This document shows positions 26,047 to 32,482 of a stretch of 64,000 nt of DNA, piece by piece. Position 1 is the first letter of the stretch. Each line of letters opens with the position of its first letter. The position numbers and the translations under genes were made by a program. Source of the stretch: Gilvimarinus sp. 2_MG-2023 (GTDB taxonomy: Bacteria > Pseudomonadota > Gammaproteobacteria > Pseudomonadales > Cellvibrionaceae); contig NZ_JAUOQM010000018.1 of the NCBI RefSeq assembly GCF_030547685.1, positions 1 through 64,000 on the forward strand, read 5' to 3'. Below the pieces are notes generated by a model, which saw only the letters and a list, made by a program, of their open reading frames with translations, was not told the origin of the DNA and made no database searches.

Positions 26047-26496
26047 GTGTGTCCTTTGGGGTTATTGGTATGTTTTACCAGTATAGGGAAATAGAGACGG
26101 TGATGGTTAAATTATCGTTTAGTTGTTGTATGTCCCCAAATAGTGCTGCGATGAACCGCCCTTTGCCGATTTTGAACTTAACGGCGGTACCCACTGTATA
26201 GATCCTACTGCCTCATATTAAGTGATATGACTGACTCTGCCGCTACACATCGTGCGGCGCTATTCTCATCAGTGATGCCCTGTAATTTATACCGTTTATG
26301 GTTGAACCAATAAAACTGGTTAAAATATAACCAGTTTTGCCGTAAGGGAGCCTGTCATCTTTGACAGTTACCATTGGCGTTAAAATTATCTAAATTACCG
26401 TGAACTGGTTCAAGCTTGGTTGGTCATTTGCTATGCTTTTATTGGTGTTAAATTGGAGTATTTATAAACTAAGCTTCTGCCTGATAAGGGATTTCT
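26047..26496. other. Spacer at the left border of a variable region
   Basis: About 450 bases without a gene. Contains a perfect 11-bp inverted repeat (26312-26338) and a candidate promoter (26361-26389: TTGACA, 17 bases, AATTAT). Composition turns AT-rich from about 26.28 kb onward, marking the edge of the variable region that runs to gcvP. Confidence 0.5.
26312..26338. repeat. Perfect 11-bp inverted repeat
   Basis: AAAACTGGTTA, five bases, TAACCAGTTTT. No T-run beyond the stem itself. Could be an operator or a hairpin in the leader of the serine-rich lipoprotein gene, or the end of a small mobile element at the island border. Confidence 0.6.
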
Positions 26497-28755
26497 ATGA
26501 ATTTAAAACTGAATACGTTTGTTCTAATGATGCTCATGTTGTTGGGGGTATGCTCTTGTGGAGGCGGGAGTTCTTCTTCAAGTGGAGGCCAGTCGGGCTC
26601 TTCAGTTGCTCTAGCTCCAGAGAAACCTCAAAATATAAGTGTTACTACAAATTCAGGACAAGCCTTCTTAAAATGGCAAAAGGCTCAGAGGGCAGATTCG
26701 TACGCCATTTACAAGCTTGATTCGAAGATTGAAAATCTGTCTGATGCGATCCTTGTAAATGATTCGGTAACTGGCAATAGTTATACGGTGAATAATCTTG
26801 AAGACGGTGTTGTTTACTTTTTTGTAGTTGTTGCAAGTAATGACACTGGAAGTAGTCAGGCTTCGGATAATGCCGCAGCACTAGTGGCGAGTATTAATCA
26901 AGAGAATAAATTCTCTGCTTCCATTAATCCAAATGTGTTTGTTGTCACTCGAAATAGTGTCGAAGAATTCTATGAGAGTATTCTAGTTTCTACACCTAGT
27001 AAAATTAAGTTCGACGGGTTGGTGGCAGATTTTACGGTGGATGACATATTACTAGTGCCGTCAGATGATCCAGAGTTTCCCTCGATTTTTTCAAAGGTGA
27101 TACACGTTGACGAGGTTAATGGTAATACCGAGCTACAGGTGGAAGCTGCGGGCTTGTCGGAGGTGTTTTCTTCATTGGAGGCGGAAGGGGCGTTTCCATT
27201 GGATTTGGGGGAAATATCAGCAACAAGCATGGGAAAGGGTGCTGGCATTTACAAAGCTTCGAATGCTCCTGAAAAACTAATCAATCAGTGCGGTACTCAG
27301 CGCTCTTATATCGTGGCGCTACGATTGGGAAATAAACTCTCCGGATGCTTGTCAATGGATGCAAAGCTTGAGTTTGATGTGTCTGTTGACCAAGTAGGAA
27401 ACGTTGAATGGCGTAGCCTTGTAACTTTTGACACTGATACAAATATTGAAGTGACTACCGAAGGAGGTTCAGATTTTTCGTTATCGCAGGACTTGTTTCC
27501 AGAATTTGTAAGTTTACCTCCTGTTGTTGTCGGCTTGTTGGCATTTGAAAATCAGATTAATTTTAGATTGGGTGGGGACTTTTCGGGTGATTCGAATATA
27601 GAGCTAGGATTTGATTCTGCCGGTAGAGCAGCTGCTGGCTTGGTTTTTGACAATGGTCAGTGGTCACCGATTTCCGATGCATCCCCGAGTTATCAATTCC
27701 ATCCGCCTGAGGTTTATGAAAATTATACTGGAGGATTGTTTGCGGGCCCCCGTTTTCAAAATTTTCTGTTTGGGTTGGCAGGCCCCGACGTCAGCGTGTT
27801 TAGTGGGGTAAATTATAGTGGTGGGGCTCATCCATGGGGAAGTCAATTTGATTCAAATTATTTTATGGATGCTAATATCGACTTGGCATTTAATTCTGAA
27901 ATCATAGATGTAATCAAATTTTTATCAAACCTGTTACAGTTGCCTGAGGGTCAGGTTCGCGATTACTTTTATTATGGTGTTGAATTGGTGGATGCAGAAA
28001 TTTATAGCGACATCAATTACTCCTCTGGCGGCGGCAGCTCGAGCTCCGTCGGCCCAGGTAACGGTGGTTCTGGTAATAATGGTAGCGCGGGTAGTGACTC
28101 AAATGGCGAAATGTCTTCGGTTTCGTCTAGTTTCAGTAGTTCAGTCCCCTCATTATCGAGTATAAGTTCCAGCAGTTCGTCTACCAGCTCCTCTGGCAGT
28201 GTGAGCAGTGGAGGAGAAAGTAGCTCATCTGAAGCATCGAGTGATTCGAGCGCGCCAATGAGTGCCAGCTCCAGCAGCTCTTCCGTGGCCAGTGTGGGAG
28301 GGGGCGCAGTCCCGCCAGCTCCAGAGACCTGTAGTTCAAATGCAATTACCTCTGGATTGCCTTCGGTGTTAGCTGATTTTGGTGAAAACACGAATCTTGT
28401 TGGGATCGATGTGCCTAACGATCAATCTATTCTGTCGCAGCAATTTGTTGCACCCGTTGAGTCTGACAGGGCTGGTGTGGTTCGGTTTCTCCCCAGACCA
28501 ACTTCATTTGGTGCCTATATTAGAGCTTGGGTTTCAGAGTGTGCAGGAGGGCCAAGCTTGCCATCAAGTAGCTCCTTAGAATGTTTGCAGGGTGGAAATG
28601 ATGTCCAATTGCGGTGGGTGACGGGTGCGTCCAGGTTCTACTGTGGATTTAGTCCAGGTGAGAGTTATTATTTGAATGTTCAAATATACTCCAATGGGGA
28701 TAGTTGCCCACCGGGAGGTAGCTGTCAGTTTGAAGTCCAGCACATATCAAACTAA
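26497..28755 (+). CDS. Serine-rich lipoprotein with fibronectin III domain
   Basis: 752 aa. A signal peptide ends near VCSCGGG (Cys21 most likely lipidated), followed at once by a short Ser/Gly linker. Residues ~45-130 form a fibronectin type III domain (PQNISVTTNSGQAFLKWQKA ... GVVYFFVVVASND). A large domain I do not recognise follows (~140-510), then a long low-complexity linker of Ser, Gly and Asn (about 511-610) and a cysteine-containing C-terminal domain (~615-752). Poly-serine linkers are typical of secreted proteins in Cellvibrionaceae. It is probably exposed on the cell surface. AT-richer than the core genes around it; likely acquired. No catalytic motif seen. Confidence 0.85.
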   Translation: MNLKLNTFVLMMLMLLGVCSCGGGSSSSSGGQSGSSVALAPEKPQNISVTTNSGQAFLKWQKAQRADSYAIYKLDSKIENLSDAILVNDSVTGNSYTVNNLEDGVVYFFVVVASNDTGSSQASDNAAALVASINQENKFSASINPNVFVVTRNSVEEFYESILVSTPSKIKFDGLVADFTVDDILLVPSDDPEFPSIFSKVIHVDEVNGNTELQVEAAGLSEVFSSLEAEGAFPLDLGEISATSMGKGAGIYKASNAPEKLINQCGTQRSYIVALRLGNKLSGCLSMDAKLEFDVSVDQVGNVEWRSLVTFDTDTNIEVTTEGGSDFSLSQDLFPEFVSLPPVVVGLLAFENQINFRLGGDFSGDSNIELGFDSAGRAAAGLVFDNGQWSPISDASPSYQFHPPEVYENYTGGLFAGPRFQNFLFGLAGPDVSVFSGVNYSGGAHPWGSQFDSNYFMDANIDLAFNSEIIDVIKFLSNLLQLPEGQVRDYFYYGVELVDAEIYSDINYSSGGGSSSSVGPGNGGSGNNGSAGSDSNGEMSSVSSSFSSSVPSLSSISSSSSSTSSSGSVSSGGESSSSEASSDSSAPMSASSSSSSVASVGGGAVPPAPETCSSNAITSGLPSVLADFGENTNLVGIDVPNDQSILSQQFVAPVESDRAGVVRFLPRPTSFGAYIRAWVSECAGGPSLPSSSSLECLQGGNDVQLRWVTGASRFYCGFSPGESYYLNVQIYSNGDSCPPGGSCQFEVQHISN

Positions 28756-28903
28756 TACACTTAGGTGAAATCATTGGAGTAGTACATGTAGTAACTTTGG
28801 CTGAGTGGTGATAAAAATATATACCTATGCATTGGTTCAATGCTGGCATCACTTGCCGTAGCCTCAATGTATTTATATAAAAAGGATTGACTTTAACTAT
28901 TAA
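28756..28903. other. AT-rich junction with no gene
   Basis: Stop codons in all frames. The metalloprotease fragment that follows begins abruptly inside a conserved motif, so a deletion or recombination breakpoint probably lies near 28.90-28.93 kb. Confidence 0.5.
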
Positions 28904-29425
28904 TATTGTGACAAATTAACTCTGCCCCATGAGCTGGATCACAGCAAGGGCAGTACCCATGATCGTGCTAACGTGGGCAACTCGGGCGTGTTTGCCTATT
29001 CCTACGGTCACGGAGATTCAGGTCAATTCGGCACAGTAATGAGCTATATCAGCCCTGTGGTGGGGTTGTTTTCCAACCCCGATATTGACTGTTCCGGGGT
29101 GCCCTGTGGGATCGCGCACCCCGATGACAATTCGGCTGATAATGCGCTTTCAATTAACAATACGCGCTTTGATATAGCAGCTTTTAGGGAAACTGTGGTG
29201 CCTGAACCCTGTGCCCCTGAAGACATTCTCACTCTGGAAAATGATTCAGTTTTCGGAGTGGTTACCGAGGCCGCCTGCGCGATAGAAGCAGGCCCAAGCT
29301 ACGTCGTAACATCGACTGCCGATGTGACATTTAGCTCCAATGAGTCTATTTCTCTCAACCCCGGATCCCGGGTGGAGACTGGTGGGCAGTTTGCAGCGAC
29401 AGCGGAGCCGGGGTTGGTACCCTAG
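28904..29425 (+). pseudogene. Zinc metalloprotease, 5'-truncated remnant
   Basis: In one frame after a stop at 28901-28903 the sequence reads HELDHSKGSTHDRANVGNSG, i.e. the zinc-site motif HExxHxxGxxHD of metzincin-type proteases, then GTVMSYISP, the Met-turn region. Everything upstream of the motif (signal peptide, propeptide, N-terminal catalytic half) is missing and no start codon with a ribosome site precedes it. The motif also departs from the usual HE-[IL]-G-H form (Asp in place of Gly). The C-terminal ~70 residues (VTFSSNESISLNPGSRVETGGQF) look like the coathanger-stack type module found at the end of secreted proteins. This is a broken gene. Confidence 0.8.
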
Positions 29426-29980
29426 ACGTTACTGGCTTGGTATGAGTAAGGTATTCATGTTGAAAAGCGATAAGTAACCGCAACACTCAACCACCATTGA
29501 TACTTACACAAAATAGCATGCAGTTGCACAGGCCGGTCACTGAGAAACTCGACCACTCTTCTTACAAAACCCGACCTTGGCAAGGAGACGTCTGAACCAG
29601 CTATTCTTTTGGCGTGGGCGCGGGGTTTCCGGCCTGCGCACAGTTCCCGGGATCACGTTCGCTAAATAGCTCAGGTCTTCTTCTTTCTGCTTAGGCTTAC
29701 CGTCTACCTCTGAGTTCATTCCAATTTTTTCCTCTAAACTTTATGGCTGAAGATATGCCAAATGGGGGGCTTCATCAATATAGAGGCTCTGCTGAAACGC
29801 CACAGCATATCGGTTGTTTGTCGCCCGTTAAATTTAAAGAGACGTATTTTTTGGATTCAACCCGTCTCGAGTAAAGTCTGTGCCCAAACAACTCTTTAAT
29901 GTTTGCCGATGAATGGGGTATGATCAAACGTGAATATAAGCGCCATATAAAAGGTAAAAAAGTAAGGTTTGGGGGCATGG
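29426..29980. other. Spacer with possible mobile-element debris
   Basis: About 550 bases between the protease remnant and the CARF gene. Apart from one small minus-strand frame (29537-29719) I see no gene. Composition shifts several times, consistent with several small insertions and deletions. Confidence 0.4.
29537..29719 (-). CDS. Possible small basic protein
   Basis: 60 aa, rich in Lys and Arg (KPKQKEEDL, PRPRQKNSWFRRLLAKVGFCKK). AGAGG precedes the ATG by about a dozen bases, a little far. No family recognised. It could be a real small protein or a leftover of a larger gene. It lies opposite in strand to its neighbours. Confidence 0.3.
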   Translation of the reverse strand: MNSEVDGKPKQKEEDLSYLANVIPGTVRRPETPRPRQKNSWFRRLLAKVGFCKKSGRVSQ

Positions 29981-30592
29981 ATGGGGATTAATAAAGATCA
30001 GGTTTTGATCACTTGGGTCGGCGGTAACGACCTAAAAGCCTTGGATAGCGCTGCAGCCAGCCCCGGCCCTATTGCGTCCGCACTGGCAACACTTTCGGTG
30101 GATGCCATTGAGCTGCTTTACAACTACCCAGACGCAGACGTAAAACCCTACCTTAAATGGCTGGCGGGCCGCACCCAGGCCACAATCCGCGCTCATAAAG
30201 TTAAGTTAACCTCGCCGGTCGATTACGACTCGGTATACCAGGTATCCAGCCAGTATTTACAGGCACTCAGTGCCACCAAAGCGGATTTATCCATTTTGCT
30301 CAGCCCCGGCACGCCCACCATGCAAGCGGTGTGGGTGTTGCTGGGTAAAACTCGCTACCCGTGTTGCTTTTACCAGTCCTCCCGCGAGGCAGGGGTAGAA
30401 GAGGTCAGTATTCCATTTCAGCTTTCAGCCGAATACATCCCCACCGCCAGCAGCTTGAACAGCGCCAAAATCAGCCAGCTGGCTCAGGGCGATGCCCCCG
30501 TGGATGCCGCCTTTGATCATATCGTCACTCAAAGCCCGCGCATGCAAACCCTAAAAGCTCAGGCCCAGATACTGGCCGAGCGCGAGGTGTAG
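29981..30592 (+). pseudogene. CARF-domain sensor, truncated sigma-54 regulator
   Basis: 203 aa from the ATG at 29981 (GGGGG 5 nt upstream). Residues ~8-165 resemble the CARF sensor of RtcR-like activators: LITWVGGND near the N-terminus, ELLYNYP, and LLSPGTPTMQAVWVLLG (~107-123), the ligand-pocket motif of the superfamily. Residues ~178-203, AFDHIVTQSPRMQTLKAQAQILAEREV, are the opening of a sigma-54 AAA+ domain, which normally continues into a GETGTGKE Walker A; here a stop codon comes first. No AAA+ or DNA-binding part is found in any frame downstream. CARF domains bind small cyclic oligonucleotides or RNA ends. Truncated activator or free-standing sensor; I favour truncation. Confidence 0.7.
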
Positions 30593-30630
30593 CACCAATG
30601 TACCGAAGGGCATATTTATCAAGCGTTTAC

Positions 30631-30660
30631 GGTAAGGAAAAGACTACCTTTTTCCTTACC
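30631..30660. repeat. Perfect 11-bp inverted repeat after the CARF fragment
   Basis: GGTAAGGAAAA, eight bases, TTTTCCTTACC. It lies 38 nt behind the stop of the truncated CARF gene and could end that transcript, although no separate T-run follows the stem. Confidence 0.6.
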
Positions 30661-30806
30661 GGCATCCTGTTGTTTTCGCCTTATTTATATAATAAAAACA
30701 AAGAGTTAAGTGCTTTGTTCGAGCGTGAGGGTAGGCCGTTTTGTAAAGTGGTAGGCTTACACATATTGGGGGCTGCAAAAGCTTTATGTACCATTATGAG
30801 GCTTAT

Positions 30807-30848
30807 ATTTACCAATAGTTGGTTTATATTAACCAACTATTGGTAAAT
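30807..30848. promoter_or_regulatory. Double palindromic operator of the winged-helix gene
   Basis: An 18-bp perfect inverted repeat (ATTTACCAATAGTTGGTT and its complement) with a 6-nt centre. Each arm contains its own palindrome: ACCAA-TAG-TTGGT (30811-30823) and ACCAA-CTA-TTGGT (30832-30844). Their centres are 21 bp apart, two turns of DNA, so two regulator dimers could bind on the same face. The regulator gene starts 10 nt further on; autorepression is the obvious model. Confidence 0.7.
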
Positions 30849-30858
30849 AGGGTGCTTT

Positions 30859-31212
30859 ATGTTCATTCTTAAAGGGCTGCTGCGGGCCGAATCGCAGGAA
30901 AATACGCTGGTGTACTTAATGCTGCGTGGCGAGGGTTATGCCCGCGCTATTGCCAGCTTTTACGACATACCCGTTAACCCCGTGCAAAAGCAGCTGGCAC
31001 GGCTGGAAGCATACGGCGTAATCGTCAGCGAGCAAATAGGCCGGGTGCGCAACTATCGCCTGAACCCCCGCTACCCCTTTATGGAGCCGCTCACCGCCCT
31101 ACTAAAAGCCGCCGTCGCCGCTTACCCAGCAGAGCTTAAAAGCCGTTTACTGGTGCAGCGCACACGCCCGCGTCAAGCGGGTAAGCCCTTGATTTCGGCA
31201 CAGGGTGAGTAA
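30859..31212 (+). CDS. Winged-helix transcriptional regulator (ArsR-like fold)
   Basis: 117 aa. The pattern ENTLVYLMLRGEGYARAIASFYDIPVNPVQKQLARLEAYGVIVSEQIGRVRNYRLNPRYPF is a winged helix: recognition helix at ~45-58 and wing at ~65-75. Proteins of this type, as I recall, are often followed by a coupled nucleotidyltransferase-like gene. Here the next ATG overlaps the stop (TAATG) but the frame dies after 22 codons. The gene sits directly behind two spaced palindromes that fit autoregulation. The C-terminal tail is basic. Intact regulator of a probably broken two-gene module. Confidence 0.8.
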   Translation: MFILKGLLRAESQENTLVYLMLRGEGYARAIASFYDIPVNPVQKQLARLEAYGVIVSEQIGRVRNYRLNPRYPFMEPLTALLKAAVAAYPAELKSRLLVQRTRPRQAGKPLISAQGE

Positions 31213-31280
31213 TGGATTTTAGTAACAGCAGCATGACCGAGTTGGCGGGTACCATCCCTGGGAGTTCGGGGGACAGTTAA
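31212..31280 (+). pseudogene. 22-codon relic of the regulator's coupled partner
   Basis: The ATG overlaps the regulator's stop as TAATG. It reads MDFSNSSMTELAGTIPGSSGDS and then stops. The first dozen residues look like the start of a real protein, as in DUF6036-type nucleotidyltransferases that follow such regulators (recalled pattern, unverified). The rest, from about 31250, passes into GGGACAGTTAACTTA, a motif I associate with the flanks of REP-associated transposase elements. The partner was probably lost by insertion and deletion. Confidence 0.4.
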
Positions 31281-31445
31281 CTTAATTCTGTGAGAGTTTG
31301 GGTTTTTTTAATAATAGAGAATGATCTCCGTTAAGGGTCAGTTATCCGGGTTAGAATCGTTAAGTATATATTATACAGGTTTTGGCTATGCGAAACGCCG
31401 AATCTGTTTTTTAGCTTATATAAGAATTTATTAAAAGGAAAAGGC

Positions 31446-32090
31446 ATGTTTAAAAGGATATCATTTTGGTTGGTTGTCGTATCGCTATGTAGTGGTTGTG
31501 CAGTAGGGGTAAAGCACGAGTATGAAGTTGACCCTAAAAGAGTATGGATTCGGTCTGACGCTACAGTCAATGTTGCAACATTGGATCATAGGCCCTATGT
31601 AATATCTGGCGATAAGCCGGAAAGTTTTGTTGGTCTTTCTCGGGGTGGGTTTGGAAATCCATTTGATGTGGTTACAAAGTCGAGAGATCCGTTGGCTGAT
31701 GATATTTCGGACACTCTCGTTAAAGCCTTGTATCAAGAGGGTATGTCTGCCCGGAAAGTTCCGCTTCGCCCTTCCAGTTCCGTTGAAGAAGCTGTAGAGG
31801 CACTGCAGCAAGAAGATGCCGACCGATACTTATTGTTATTACTGTCAGAGTGGAAAGGCGACTCCATGATGAATGTCGCCTTCATTTACGACTTTGAAAT
31901 TCAAGTTCTAGATGAAAAAGGAACGATTTTAGTGGTAGAGCAGTACAAGGACAAAGAAAACCTAGGCGCGACTGATGCATTTAATCCTGGTGGAGGAATA
32001 AAAATAAAGAACCGGTTCAGATCCTTGGTTCCAGAACTATTCTCCAGTAAAGAAATCAGAGCGGCGTTGATGGAAAAAGGCGTCGATTGA
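31446..32090 (+). CDS. Lipoprotein, unknown function
   Basis: 214 aa; AAAAGGAAAAGGC precedes the ATG at 31446. The signal peptide ends in the lipobox LCSGC, giving Cys18. The mature protein has ESFVGLSRGGFGNPFDVVTKSRDPLADDISDTLVKAL (~58-94), a block I recall from a widespread family of uncharacterised proteobacterial lipoproteins, followed by ADRYLLLLLSEWKGDSMMN (~121-139), and a C-terminal helix. The likely location is the periplasmic face of the outer membrane. AT-richer than the core genes. A tiny frame follows 1 nt after its stop. Confidence 0.82.
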   Translation: MFKRISFWLVVVSLCSGCAVGVKHEYEVDPKRVWIRSDATVNVATLDHRPYVISGDKPESFVGLSRGGFGNPFDVVTKSRDPLADDISDTLVKALYQEGMSARKVPLRPSSSVEEAVEALQQEDADRYLLLLLSEWKGDSMMNVAFIYDFEIQVLDEKGTILVVEQYKDKENLGATDAFNPGGGIKIKNRFRSLVPELFSSKEIRAALMEKGVD

Positions 32091-32091
32091 T

Positions 32092-32211
32092 ATGGCTAAA
32101 GGGGGCAAGGTTGTTAAAAATGTTGGGCCGAATTTTCCAGTTTCTATCCCAAAGGATATGGGGTTAGAAAGTAATAGAATTAAGTGGTGCCGGCAGTGTG
32201 ATATGTTCTAG
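32092..32211 (+). CDS. Possible 39-aa protein behind the lipoprotein
   Basis: Begins 1 nt after the lipoprotein stop and reads MAKGGKVVKNVGPNFPVSIPKD, ending in KWCRQCDMF. It is Lys/Gly-rich with a CxxC near the end. Close spacing suggests co-translation, but the length leaves it uncertain; it may be the surviving start of a longer gene. No family recognised. Confidence 0.3.
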   Translation: MAKGGKVVKNVGPNFPVSIPKDMGLESNRIKWCRQCDMF

Positions 32212-32424
32212 GCAGTAGAGCCAGAATCGTAAAAATATCATCATTGGGGTGATTTATGTTGAAGCCTTCTGATAAGTGAGTCGGAACAATAAGTTTCACC
32301 CTTTATATTCAGAGGCTTGAATACCTACACTCCAGTCCATTAAAAGTAGTGCCATGCATCGAAGTAATTTTCCCTCCGGCGACTGAGGGCAAACAAATTA
32401 AAGATTAAATTGCAGTAAGTCGTA

Positions 32425-32449
32425 TCGCGCTCGAAATGACCGAGCGCGA
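32425..32449. terminator. Hairpin downstream of gcvP
   Basis: TCGCGCTCG, seven bases, CGAGCGCGA. It lies 34 nt beyond the gcvP stop on the minus strand. There is no proper T-run, so termination activity is uncertain. A second, imperfect pair (GTACCG...CGGTAC, 32459-32495) overlaps the gcvP stop. Confidence 0.4.
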
Positions 32450-32482
32450 CACTCTAAAGTACCGAAACTTAGCTTCGTCCCT

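Larger units (their letters stand above)
30593..30858. other. Spacer with two hairpins between CARF gene and winged-helix gene
   Basis: An 82-codon frame here (30598-30846) has no ribosome site, crosses both inverted repeats and shows no family resemblance; I do not count it as a gene. The two inverted repeats are listed separately. Confidence 0.5.

Noticed and set aside
30598-30846. 82-codon frame after the CARF fragment
   Set aside because: Runs across both inverted repeats, lacks a ribosome site and does not continue the missing AAA+ domain.
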